64,000 nt of DNA from Deltaproteobacteria bacterium. GTDB taxonomy: Bacteria; Desulfobacterota; Desulfarculia; Adiutricales; Adiutricaceae. The stretch is taken from assembly GCA_031273455.1 (NCBI GenBank), contig JAISRZ010000069.1, positions 34,579 through 98,578 of the forward strand, written 5' to 3'. Under the pieces are notes generated by a model that worked only from the letters and a program-made list of their open reading frames with translations, was not told the DNA's origin and searched no databases. The translations under genes and the position numbers were made by a program. Below, in pieces: positions 16,053-25,683 of this stretch. How positions within the stretch are numbered: the stretch's first letter is position 1; every line of letters begins with the position of its first letter.

Positions 16053-18623
16053 ATGTATAAGTTTTCCAATGATAGAAAAAAATTGTTAACTAAAATTAAT
16101 ATTATTGCAATATTTTTTCTATTATCTATAGCTACAATACTATTGCTTACTATATATACGCGCAATCTACTAAATACCTACATGACTGCGGAGTCCCATT
16201 ACATAATAGAACGATTGAAAGCGGTTAGTTTAAGCGCCTCCACCTTTGTTAACGCTGATGAGCTGGAAAAATTTCAAACTATTGAAGATATGAAACTTGA
16301 GTCATATCAAGATATAAAGAAAAAATTATATTATTTTTCAAAACAAGTAGATGTATTTTATGTATATTATATGCGAATAATTGATGGAAAAATACAATAT
16401 ATAATAGACAATGATTACGATGAAAAAACCCGAGTTGGCCTGGACACCCCCTTAACCGACATCGCGATTGAAGAGGGCGCCGATGACGCTTATCTAACGG
16501 GTGAAGTGAATTGCGAGGACATCGGCTCGTACACCGAGGGTTGGGAAGGGTTAATGTCGGCTTACGCCCCAGTTTTCAACTCCCAAGGAAAAATCGTCGG
16601 GGTCGTGGGCGTGGACATCAAGGACGCGGAAATAATGGACTCCCGCCTAAAAATGTCCAGGCTTACGGGAATAGAAATATTTTCGGTCATTTTGGTTATG
16701 GTCAGTGGAACGATTTGCCTTATGGGCTTTAAGAACGCCGCTAAAAGAGCGGAGGCCTCCAACCAGAGCAAGTCCACTTTTTTAGCCATGATCAGCCATG
16801 AGATTAGAACGCCCATGAACGCGATTATTGGGCTAAGCGAACTGACGCAACGGGAATATGGCAAGCCCAAAGGGTTGGAGTATATCAGCGGCATAAAAAA
16901 CGCTGGCGCGGGTTTGCTGGCTATTATCAACGATATCCTAGATTTTTCCAAGTTTGAGTCGGGCAACCTGACGATAAACATAGCTCCTTATAATATATCT
17001 TCATTGTTAAATGACGTTTTAACAGTTATTAAAGTTAAAATGTCCGAAAAATCGCTGAAATTAATTTTAGATATATCGCCTAAGATTCCGAGCGTCCTTT
17101 TTGGCGACGCCGGACGCATAAAACAAATACTCCTCAATCTATTGGGCAACTCCGTCAAATACACGGAAAATGGTTTTATCAAATTTTCCGCGTCTTGTGA
17201 GCCTTTAAGCGTGGTTAGCTTGCGTCTGACTTTTGTGGTGGAGGACAGCGGAATCGGCATTAAACCAGAAGACATGCCAAAATTGTTTAGAGAATTTATT
17301 AGACTGGACGTTAAACGGAATATCAAAGTGGAAGGCACTGGCTTAGGGCTCCCGATAGCCAATTTTCTTTGCGAAGCCATGGATGGCGGCATAAAGGTGA
17401 CTAGCGAATACGGCGCGGGCTCCACCTTTACCGCGACAATTAATCAAACCTTGGAAGACTGGACCTCCATTGGCGAATTTTCTGAGGTCTTAGTTAAAAA
17501 CTTAGAGCCGCAATCCATCAGCTTCACCGCTCCCGAGGCTAACGCGCTATTGGTGGATGATCTGCCCAGTAATCTTTTGGTGGCCGAAGGTTTGCTCATT
17601 CCCTATGGCATGCGAGTCTTTACCTGCTTAAATGGGCTAGAGGCCTTGGAGCTTATTAAGTCGCGGCCTTTTGACATTGTCCTTATGGATCACATGATGC
17701 CGGAGATGGATGGCCTTGAGGCCACCAGGGAGATCAGGTCCTTAACCGGCAAAAGGTTTCAATCCATGCCCATTATCGCTTTAACCGCCAACGCGGTGGC
17801 TGGCATGAAGGAAATGTATTTAGAGAACGGCTTCAATGATTTTCTCTCCAAACCTATAGAAGTATCAAAATTAGACGCGATCTTAAAAAAATGGATCCCT
17901 GACAATAAACGTCAGTCTCAAGAGCATTTAAAGTTTAATAAAGATAATGACTCAATCTCTGAAACAGCTTTAATACCTGAAATTGATGGTTTAAACGCTA
18001 ATATTGGTATTGAAAGGATTGGTGGATCGAGTAAACGTTACTTTGAATTGCTTAAAATGTTTACCAGCGATGTCCAGGCTGGCTGGGGCCATTTGGCCAA
18101 AAAGCCTGACAAATATTCCATAATTCCATTCACTACATTTGTTCACTCTATGAAAAGCGCTTTAAATAATATTGGTTCAATAAATCTAGCGAAAGACGCT
18201 GAAAACTTAGAAATAGCTGGTCGCGATGTTGATTTTAAACTAATTCATAGTTTATTATGTCCTTTTCGAGATAAACTATCGATATTAACGGAGCGAATCA
18301 AAGACTTTTTAGAGAGCCATCAAGCCGCTGATGGGGGCGGCGCGGCTGGGGGGAGCGGCGGCTTAGGGCCAGAGCTACAAACCGCTCTCTCCCATCTTTT
18401 GGCGGCTTTAAAGCGAAAGGATGTCGATACAATCGATCATATCATTATCGAGCTCCGTTCCATGACCCTGCGGTTAAAAATCAGCGATCTGGTCGCGGAA
18501 ATTGACGAGCTAGTTTTAACGGCGGACTTTGAGCTAGCCTCGGAAAAACTGGCTCAGTTAATTAGCTGGGATAAAGCTGAGTCGAAAGACCATGAGGATG
18601 TGGACCGGGGCTTAAACGGTTAG
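16053..18623 (+). CDS. Hybrid sensor histidine kinase 2 (extracytoplasmic sensor, HisKA, HATPase, receiver, Hpt)
   Basis: Two membrane segments (about 14-35 and 203-225) flank a ~165-residue extracytoplasmic sensor that looks like a Cache domain (DVFYVYYMRIIDGKIQYI...APVFNSQGKIVGVVGVDI). The transmitter has His249 in [16 protein letters not shown], followed by NLLGNSVKY, DSGIGIK and GTGLGLPI boxes. The receiver has DD in NALLVDDLPSN and Asp546 in IVLMDHMMPEMDG. The C-terminal Hpt carries His698 in FVHSMKSALNNIG. The last ~65 residues are the post-Hpt helical module shared with kinases 3-5 and the separate Hpt protein. Parts of the gene are AT-rich (sensor, Hpt), others GC-rich (transmitter, receiver), as in kinase 1. 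The signal sensed is unknown. Confidence 0.92.
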   Translation: MYKFSNDRKKLLTKINIIAIFFLLSIATILLLTIYTRNLLNTYMTAESHYIIERLKAVSLSASTFVNADELEKFQTIEDMKLESYQDIKKKLYYFSKQVDVFYVYYMRIIDGKIQYIIDNDYDEKTRVGLDTPLTDIAIEEGADDAYLTGEVNCEDIGSYTEGWEGLMSAYAPVFNSQGKIVGVVGVDIKDAEIMDSRLKMSRLTGIEIFSVILVMVSGTICLMGFKNAAKRAEASNQSKSTFLAMISHEIRTPMNAIIGLSELTQREYGKPKGLEYISGIKNAGAGLLAIINDILDFSKFESGNLTINIAPYNISSLLNDVLTVIKVKMSEKSLKLILDISPKIPSVLFGDAGRIKQILLNLLGNSVKYTENGFIKFSASCEPLSVVSLRLTFVVEDSGIGIKPEDMPKLFREFIRLDVKRNIKVEGTGLGLPIANFLCEAMDGGIKVTSEYGAGSTFTATINQTLEDWTSIGEFSEVLVKNLEPQSISFTAPEANALLVDDLPSNLLVAEGLLIPYGMRVFTCLNGLEALELIKSRPFDIVLMDHMMPEMDGLEATREIRSLTGKRFQSMPIIALTANAVAGMKEMYLENGFNDFLSKPIEVSKLDAILKKWIPDNKRQSQEHLKFNKDNDSISETALIPEIDGLNANIGIERIGGSSKRYFELLKMFTSDVQAGWGHLAKKPDKYSIIPFTTFVHSMKSALNNIGSINLAKDAENLEIAGRDVDFKLIHSLLCPFRDKLSILTERIKDFLESHQAADGGGAAGGSGGLGPELQTALSHLLAALKRKDVDTIDHIIIELRSMTLRLKISDLVAEIDELVLTADFELASEKLAQLISWDKAESKDHEDVDRGLNG

Positions 18624-18752
18624 CCGGTTAAACCCGCGATTTATAGCGCCTTGGCCTTAAAGGAGGCTATAAAACGCGATTATCAAACATTAGCGTCGCT
18701 AGCCAGGGCGATCTAAAGGTCAGGCTTACCAGCTCTTATTTGACTAACCACT

Positions 18753-21700
18753 ATGGAAATTAATATGTTTAAGCTATTTATGGCTTTAATTTTCGCTTTA
18801 ACGCCTCTAATCTTGTTTCCAAAGTTGTCCATAGGCGCCGAAGAAACCTTCGCCTACCAATCTTATCGTGATATCCCTGGCGTCACCAAAGAGGAAATAG
18901 AGGCTATCGAGCGGATTATAAAACAAAAACCTCGTTTTATCTTGGGGGCTGAGCCCAGCGTGGAATTGTTTCGCCAGATTGACGGCTCGCTCGGCGGCTA
19001 TAACGTTCTTCTGTGTAATTGGCTAAGCTCGCTTTTTGGGGCTAAGTTTACACCAGTTATATATGATTGGGATCTATTGACCGCAGGCCTCGATCGTCAG
19101 GATATTGACTTCACTGGCGATCTGACGCCCACCCCCGAGCGAGTGGCCCGATATTTTATGACCTCGCCCATGTTGGAGCGACCGATTAAATATATGCGCC
19201 TTCCAGACAGCCTTAGTCTAGCGGAAATCGCCAAATCCCGGCCCCCCCGTTACGGGTTTTTAGCTAAGACCTCAACATTTGATCAAGTCAGCGCCTCTTT
19301 AGAGAAATCTTACGCGGTTATTATGGTCGATAATCATAAGGAGGCCTACCAAAAGCTTTTAAATGGCGATATTGACGCCTTTGTCGATGAGGCGCCTTAT
19401 GAGGCCGCTTTCGACTCCTTTGGCGATATCGTGACCGAAGATATGTTGCCCATGGTCTTCGGCCCAGTCTCTTTGGCCACCGCTAACCCCGAATTCGAGC
19501 CCATCATTAAGGTCGTCCAGAAAGCTTTGGATAACGGGGGCGTGGAATACTTAACCATATTGCTTAAAAGGGGCCAGGCGGAATATCGAAGCCATAAATT
19601 TTTTTCGTGGCTGACCCCGGAGGAACGTCAGTACGTTTTTGAGCACAGCGCCTCTGGACAGAATAAGCCTATCCCAGTGGGCCTGGAGTACGATAATTAC
19701 CCCATCGCTTTTTATAATGATCGGGAAAAGGCTTGGCAAGGTTGCGCTTGGGATGTTTTAGAGGAGATTAGAGCCATTAGCGGACTCAATTTCGCCAACG
19801 CGTTTCCCGAGCCAGTTATCTTTCCAGAAATGGTGCGGAAGCTGGAAAGCGGCGAAATAGCCGTCATTTCCGAGCTTATTAAGACCACGGAAAGGGAAGG
19901 CCGATTTATTTGGCCAGATAAACCCTTCACCACTGACAACTACGCTCTCGTGTCCCTCATTGATTTTCCTAACATTGAGCTGTCCGACGTGCGCCGATAC
20001 ACCATTGGCTTATCCGAGGGCACCGCCTATACGGAGCTATTTTGGACCTTATTTCCGCGTCATACGCGGACTAAAGAATATATTGACGTGCTTTTGCCGC
20101 TGTACGCTTTGGAGCGCGGCGAAGTGGATCTGGTCATGAGCACCCAAAACCAACTCCTTAGCATGACCAATTTTTTGGAAAAGCCATATTTTAAAATAAA
20201 TGTATTTTTAAATAGAACATACGAATCATATTTCGGCATTAATAAATCTGAAACAATTCTGCGCTCCATAATCAGTAAAGGCATGAAGCTGATTAACGTC
20301 AATAACATCGCTGAGCAATGGAAACGCCGCGTGTTTGACTATAACAGCGCCGTGGCCCGGGAACGGACGCCTTTTTTGGTCGCCGGGATCTTTCTTTTCC
20401 TTTGCGTCATTGTCCTTCTTTTGATCATGTACTTTAAAGGTAAATCCACGGAAAAATATCTGGAGTCTTTAGTTGAGACCCGGACGAGAGAGCTTAAACG
20501 ACAAACAGAGGTCGCTAATCTGGCCGCCAAGGCTAAAACTGAGTTTTTAGCCCGCACCAGCCATGAGATCCGGACCCCCATGAACGCCATCTTAGGCTTA
20601 AGCGAACTGGCCCAAAGGGAGTATGGCCAGCCGAAAGCTTTGGAGTATATTATTGGCATCAAAAACGCCGGTAAAATTCTTCTGTCCATCATCAACGATA
20701 TCTTGGATTTTTCCAAAATCGAGTCGGGCGGCCTTTTGATCCATCCCGAGTCCTATCAGACCGCCTCCCTTTTAAACGACGCTTTGGCGGTCATTCGCGT
20801 CAGGATGACGGAAACCGCCCTCAACCTTTTTCTGACCATCTCCCCGAACATCCCCGCTAACCTCATTGGCGACTCGGTCCGGATCAAACAGATACTATTG
20901 AACCTTTTGAGTAACGCCGTTAAATACACTAACCAAGGCTTCATTAAGTTCACCGCCAAAGGGGAACCCATTGACCCCAAGGCCATCCGGCTAACCTTTG
21001 TGGTTGAGGACTCTGGCGTTGGCGTTAAACCCGAGGATTTAGCCAAACTCTTTGTGGAGTTCACGCGGGTGGACGATAGTAACTCTTCGCGTATTGAGGG
21101 CACTGGCTTAGGGTTAGTCATAGCTCGGAGCCTATGCCGGGCCATGGGCGGCGATATCACGGTCGAAAGCCAATACGGTCGCGGCTCCACCTTTACGGCC
21201 ACCTTGATTCAAAACGTTGACGATTGGGCCCCCATGGGGGATTTATCGACCATAACCGAGACGCGCGCCGAGACCCAGATCGTCACCTTCACCGCCCCCG
21301 AAGCGGAGCTTTTGATTGTGGATGACTTTCCCAGTAACCTTTTGGTGGCCGAAGGTCTGCTCGTCCCTTACGGCGCCCGGGTTCTGACCTGCCTTAATGG
21401 CCGGGAGGCCGTGGAGCTAGTCCAACGGCGCCCCTTTGATCTGGTGTTAATGGATCACATGATGCCGGAAATGGACGGCGTGGCGGCGACTTTAGCCATT
21501 AGAGCCATGAGCGAGGAACGTTGCCAGACCATGCCCATTATCGCCTTAACGGCCAACGCCGTCTCCGGCATGAAGGAACTTTTCCTCGAAAACGGCTTTA
21601 ACGACTTTATTTCTAAACCCATTGACACGGTCAAACTGGATGAGGTCTTAAAAAGATGGATCCCCGCTTCTAAGCGGCGAAAAATCGCCCGACCAGAGCC

Positions 21701-22355
21701 CCAAGAACCCGCCCCCAAGGCCCCCAAGGCCCCCAACGGATCGGAGGAGCTCCCGCGAATCCCTGGGGTGAAGGCCGCGGCCGGGTTAGCTCGGCTCGGG
21801 GGAAACCGTCGCCTCTACCTAAAACTCTTGGGAATGTTCCGCCAGGATCTAACGACCGGTTTTATTTATCTGGAGAACCCGCCCACGGAAACCACCTTAG
21901 CCGACTTTACGACCAAGGTTCACGCTTTTAAAAGCGGTTTGGCTAACATCGGGGCCGAGGAGCTCTCTAAATCCGCCGCCCTTTTGGAAAGCGCGGGCCG
22001 GAAGGCCGATTGGCCGACCATTAACGAGCGACTCCCTGGGTTTCGCGAGGAAATAGCCTTACTTTCCGCGCGGATTGGGGCCTTTTTGGGTCGGACCGAG
22101 GAGGCCAAGGCTAAAACCCCAAAAGCCCAAATGGAGCCGGAAATTGGGCGGGCTTTGGAGCGGTTAAAGGAAACTTTAAAAGCCCAGGATTTAACGGCCA
22201 TTGAGGTCGCCTTAACCCAGCTACAAGCTTTACCGCTTAACGTTAAGACTAGAGAAGTTGTGTCCACGATCGAGGAGCGGATCTTAACGGCGGACTATCA
22301 AATAGCCTTAAATGACGTCATCTCCTTACAAAATAAAGGAAATTATTATGAATGA
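18753..22355 (+). CDS. Hybrid sensor histidine kinase 3 with two periplasmic solute-binding domains (BvgS/EvgS type)
   Basis: A signal peptide (to about residue 28, ...LFPKLSIGAEE) is followed by two periplasmic solute-binding (SBP_bac_3, venus-flytrap) domains, about 45-275 and 300-525, as in BvgS and EvgS. A membrane segment follows at about 540-562. The transmitter has His604 in [15 protein letters not shown], with NLLSNAVKY, DSGVGVK and GTGLGLVI boxes. The receiver has Asp901 in LVLMDHMMPEMDG, and the Hpt His1057 in KVHAFKSGLANIG. The shared post-Hpt module closes the chain. Unlike BvgS there is no PAS between membrane and transmitter. The ATG at 18765 (GGAAATTAAT before it) is a better start than 18753. 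The last codons overlap the start of kinase 4 by 8 bases. Small molecules such as amino acids are plausible ligands. Confidence 0.93.
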   Translation: MEINMFKLFMALIFALTPLILFPKLSIGAEETFAYQSYRDIPGVTKEEIEAIERIIKQKPRFILGAEPSVELFRQIDGSLGGYNVLLCNWLSSLFGAKFTPVIYDWDLLTAGLDRQDIDFTGDLTPTPERVARYFMTSPMLERPIKYMRLPDSLSLAEIAKSRPPRYGFLAKTSTFDQVSASLEKSYAVIMVDNHKEAYQKLLNGDIDAFVDEAPYEAAFDSFGDIVTEDMLPMVFGPVSLATANPEFEPIIKVVQKALDNGGVEYLTILLKRGQAEYRSHKFFSWLTPEERQYVFEHSASGQNKPIPVGLEYDNYPIAFYNDREKAWQGCAWDVLEEIRAISGLNFANAFPEPVIFPEMVRKLESGEIAVISELIKTTEREGRFIWPDKPFTTDNYALVSLIDFPNIELSDVRRYTIGLSEGTAYTELFWTLFPRHTRTKEYIDVLLPLYALERGEVDLVMSTQNQLLSMTNFLEKPYFKINVFLNRTYESYFGINKSETILRSIISKGMKLINVNNIAEQWKRRVFDYNSAVARERTPFLVAGIFLFLCVIVLLLIMYFKGKSTEKYLESLVETRTRELKRQTEVANLAAKAKTEFLARTSHEIRTPMNAILGLSELAQREYGQPKALEYIIGIKNAGKILLSIINDILDFSKIESGGLLIHPESYQTASLLNDALAVIRVRMTETALNLFLTISPNIPANLIGDSVRIKQILLNLLSNAVKYTNQGFIKFTAKGEPIDPKAIRLTFVVEDSGVGVKPEDLAKLFVEFTRVDDSNSSRIEGTGLGLVIARSLCRAMGGDITVESQYGRGSTFTATLIQNVDDWAPMGDLSTITETRAETQIVTFTAPEAELLIVDDFPSNLLVAEGLLVPYGARVLTCLNGREAVELVQRRPFDLVLMDHMMPEMDGVAATLAIRAMSEERCQTMPIIALTANAVSGMKELFLENGFNDFISKPIDTVKLDEVLKRWIPASKRRKIARPEPQEPAPKAPKAPNGSEELPRIPGVKAAAGLARLGGNRRLYLKLLGMFRQDLTTGFIYLENPPTETTLADFTTKVHAFKSGLANIGAEELSKSAALLESAGRKADWPTINERLPGFREEIALLSARIGAFLGRTEEAKAKTPKAQMEPEIGRALERLKETLKAQDLTAIEVALTQLQALPLNVKTREVVSTIEERILTADYQIALNDVISLQNKGNYYE

Positions 22356-25239
22356 CGTGGTTTCAGGCGATTTTTCTGATCAGCTTTCCCCCACTTCATC
22401 GGTCAAAACCAAGTTCAGGGTGTTTTCTTGCGTTTTACTCCTGGGCGTTTTTGTGTTCGGCTTGGGGGCGTTTTTTGTCTCCGTGCGGAAACTGGGCTAT
22501 GTGTCCTTACAGGATAATCTCTCGCTCGTCGCGGAAACCATGCGCCTTAAGTTAGCCACCGAGGTTAACAGTGAGCTGGCCTTGGTCAGCAAAATGGCTG
22601 ACTCGCCTTTAATCCTGAGGTATTTTCTGGATCCAGCCAATCCAGAGTTAAAACAAATCGCCGATGAGGAATTCGCGGTCTATAGGAGAATTTTTAAAAA
22701 TAAATCCGTATTTTGGATTAATGATATTGATAAATTGTTTTATTCTAATGAACAATCGCCATATCATGTTGACCCATCATTACCGGAAAATTATTGGTAC
22801 GAAATGACTCTTTACGAGACTGAGCTTTACAACTTCAATATCAACTATAATCCTGATCTTCACGAAACCAATCTTTGGGTCAACGCCCCAGTTTTTTTAT
22901 GGTCAGCCGATGGGACTAAAACGCCGGTGGGCATGCTGGGGACAGGTATTAACCTAACCACTTTTCTCGAATCCATCTTAACCATCGACTCCAACATCTC
23001 GTTGTATATGTTCAACCGTTTTGGGGAAATCACCGCCACTAAGGACACGTCTTTAGTGTTCGACAAAGTTTTACTCTCGAAGCGTCTGGGGATAGCTGGC
23101 GACAAAATCATCGCTGTGGCCAAAGAGCTTAATGACTCTAAAATGCGCATATTTATTTACGAAGACGTTATGTACGGAGTCTGCGACGTTCCCCAGATGG
23201 GCTGGTTTCTGGTTGACAGTATTCCCATCACTTTTTCCACTTTGTTCGATCCGTTTTTGACGGGGGTGTTTTTCTCCATCCTGGCCTTGATCACGCTCAT
23301 TGTCATCGCTTTTAACGTCTTTGTTTCCCATATGTCCAATACCCTGGAAAACCAGAACCGACGACTAATTCTTCTCCATCAGCAAGCTATGGCCGCCTCT
23401 AAAGCCAAAAGCGATTTTTTGGCTCGCACCAGCCATGAGATCCGCACCCCCATGAACGCTATAATTGGCCTTAGCGAAATCGCTTTGCGCGAACATGGGA
23501 CCGATAAAATCTTAGAGTATATCAATGGCATCAAGGTCGCTGGGGTTAATCTTCTGGCCATCATTAACGATATTCTTGATTTTTCCAAAATCGAGTCCGG
23601 TAATCTCCCTTTACACGTTAGCCCGTACGAAACAGCCTCTTTTTTAAATGATTTATTGTCTATCATTCGCGTTAGGCTGACAGAAACGCCTTTAGAGCTT
23701 ATTCTGGACATTTCCCCCCAGATCCCTTGCGCCCTAATTGGCGACTCCGGGCGGGTTCGACAAATTCTCCTCAATCTTCTAAGCAACGCCGTTAAATACA
23801 CCCATAAAGGGTTCATTAAGTTTAGGGCCACTGGCGAGCCTTTAACCAACGAGGCCATTCGCCTAACCTTCGCCGTGGAGGATAGCGGCGTGGGCATTAG
23901 ACAAGAGGATTTGCCCAAGCTCTTCGGGGAGTTTATCCGGATCGATGAGAAGCGGAATATCAACATTGAGGGCGCTGGTCTAGGTTTGGTCATCGCCCGC
24001 AACTTGTGCCGGTCCATGGAGGGCGATATCACGGTCCAAAGCCAATACGGTCAGGGCTCGCTCTTTACGGCCACCTTGACCCAAGGCGTCAGCGACTGGA
24101 CGCCCCTGGGGGATTTACCGGCCATCTCGGAGATGAATGAGGACATCCAGACCGTCACCTTCACCGCCCCCGAGGCGAACATCTTAATCGTCGATGACTT
24201 TCCCAGTAACCTTTTAGTGGCTGAGGGTTTGCTGTCTCCTTACTTAGCCCGGGTCCACACCCGCCTTAACGGTCGAGAGGCGGTGGAGTTGGTCAAAAGT
24301 CGCCCCTTTGATCTCGTCTTAATGGACCATATGATGCCGGAAATGGATGGCGTGGAGGCCACTTTAGCCATTAGAGCCTTAAGCGAGGAACGCTGTCGGA
24401 CCATGCCCATTATCGCCTTAACGGCCAACGCCGTCTCCGGCATGCGGGAACTATTCCTTACGAACGGCTTTAACGACTTTATTTCTAAACCCATTGAGAC
24501 GAGCAAGTTGGACGCGGTCTTAAAAACCTGGATTCCCGCGGGCCTACGGCGTGACCTGGGTGAGCCGGGCCAAGCGGAGCCCCAAGCCCTTATTCCCCCG
24601 GAAACGGATCCCCCAGAAACGATTCCCCCGGAAACGGTTACTAATGACGCCCCGCCGCCCCAAATCCCGGGCCTTAACGCCGCCGCCGGACTGGCCCGGC
24701 TCGGTGGGAACCTTCGTCTTTACCGAAAATTGCTCCAAGCCTTCCAAAAGGACCTGGAAACCGGTTTAGGGCCGCTAGAGAACGCTCCCCTTGAGGCGAC
24801 TTTAAGCGACTTCACCACTAAGGTTCACGCCTTTAAAAGCGGCCTCGCCAACATCGGGGCCGACGAGCTAGCGAAGACCGCCGCTCTTTTGGAAAACGCG
24901 GGCCGGAAAATAGACTTCCCCACCATTAACGACCTTCTCCCCCGCTTTCGGGAGGAGTTGGCCTTACTGTCAACGCGGATTGGCGAGGTTATGGGCGAAG
25001 TCAGCTTCAAAAGAGACCAAAAGGTGGAGCCAGATATCGGGCGAGCCGTGGAACGGTTACGGGCGACCTTGGAGGCCAGGAATCTAGAGGAGTTGGATTC
25101 CGCCATGGCCAACTTAAGCTCTCTCCCTCTAAACGCGAAAAGACGGGATTTGGTGGCGGAAGTGGCCGACGCTATTTTGCTGGCGGACTTTAAGAAAGCT
25201 TTGGCCACTCTGATGGCCTTTCCGAAAAACGATAATTAA
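22348..25239 (+). CDS. Hybrid sensor histidine kinase 4 (Cache-like sensor, HisKA, HATPase, receiver, Hpt)
   Basis: The track begins at 22312, but AAAGGA lies just ahead of the ATG at 22348, so I use that start (963 residues). The overlap with the kinase 3 stop makes translational coupling likely. Two membrane segments (about 25-45 and 300-325) enclose a Cache-like extracytoplasmic sensor with ENYWYEMTLY and PVGMLGTGINLTTFL. The transmitter has His363 ([15 protein letters not shown]), the receiver Asp660 (LVLMDHMMPEMDG), and the Hpt His827 (KVHAFKSGLANIG). A proline- and glutamate-rich linker (PPETDPPETIPPET) separates receiver and Hpt. The post-Hpt helical module ends the chain. Receiver DNA is nearly identical to that of kinase 3 over long stretches, showing recent duplication or gene conversion. 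The signal is unknown. Confidence 0.93.
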   Translation: MNDVVSGDFSDQLSPTSSVKTKFRVFSCVLLLGVFVFGLGAFFVSVRKLGYVSLQDNLSLVAETMRLKLATEVNSELALVSKMADSPLILRYFLDPANPELKQIADEEFAVYRRIFKNKSVFWINDIDKLFYSNEQSPYHVDPSLPENYWYEMTLYETELYNFNINYNPDLHETNLWVNAPVFLWSADGTKTPVGMLGTGINLTTFLESILTIDSNISLYMFNRFGEITATKDTSLVFDKVLLSKRLGIAGDKIIAVAKELNDSKMRIFIYEDVMYGVCDVPQMGWFLVDSIPITFSTLFDPFLTGVFFSILALITLIVIAFNVFVSHMSNTLENQNRRLILLHQQAMAASKAKSDFLARTSHEIRTPMNAIIGLSEIALREHGTDKILEYINGIKVAGVNLLAIINDILDFSKIESGNLPLHVSPYETASFLNDLLSIIRVRLTETPLELILDISPQIPCALIGDSGRVRQILLNLLSNAVKYTHKGFIKFRATGEPLTNEAIRLTFAVEDSGVGIRQEDLPKLFGEFIRIDEKRNINIEGAGLGLVIARNLCRSMEGDITVQSQYGQGSLFTATLTQGVSDWTPLGDLPAISEMNEDIQTVTFTAPEANILIVDDFPSNLLVAEGLLSPYLARVHTRLNGREAVELVKSRPFDLVLMDHMMPEMDGVEATLAIRALSEERCRTMPIIALTANAVSGMRELFLTNGFNDFISKPIETSKLDAVLKTWIPAGLRRDLGEPGQAEPQALIPPETDPPETIPPETVTNDAPPPQIPGLNAAAGLARLGGNLRLYRKLLQAFQKDLETGLGPLENAPLEATLSDFTTKVHAFKSGLANIGADELAKTAALLENAGRKIDFPTINDLLPRFREELALLSTRIGEVMGEVSFKRDQKVEPDIGRAVERLRATLEARNLEELDSAMANLSSLPLNAKRRDLVAEVADAILLADFKKALATLMAFPKNDN

Positions 25240-25683
25240 GAATTTTTTATCTAAAATATACCTATATTAACTAACGAATATCTAACCTAAACTCCAAAAA
25301 AAATAGCGAAGACAATGGATCTTTTTTTGGAAATATTTCTAGCGTAACCAAAGAAAGCCTTTACTATATATAGGATACAGGCTGGAAAAAATTTTTTTGA
25401 TCCCCTAATGGCGCCCATCCTTTTACGCGCTATTATTAGCGTATACAAGGCGTTGAGCGACATGGCGAACCAGTCAAGATTATTGGTAGACATTCCCTCT
25501 GACAAAGTGGTTCACAGCAAATCGGCTGGCGTGAAAGGTGAAAAGCGCGTCTATAAGCGCGCCAGATATTTTCGAAACACAAACGGAGACCCCAGAAATG
25601 AGGCCAAAGTTGGAGCGAAAATTGGGTTCCAGACCCTTAATAAGCGTTAACCGCGAGACTAAGCGCTAGAGGAGTGACCTGTT
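25240..25683. other. Gap between kinases 4 and 5 without a credible gene
   Basis: An 80-codon plus ORF and a 72-codon minus ORF in the track overlap each other and have no ribosome site or recognisable motif. The GAGGAG ribosome site of kinase 5 lies at the right end. Confidence 0.5.

Noticed and set aside
25408-25650. 80-codon plus ORF between kinases 4 and 5
   Set aside because: Basic composition without motif; overlaps an equally long minus ORF; no convincing ribosome site.
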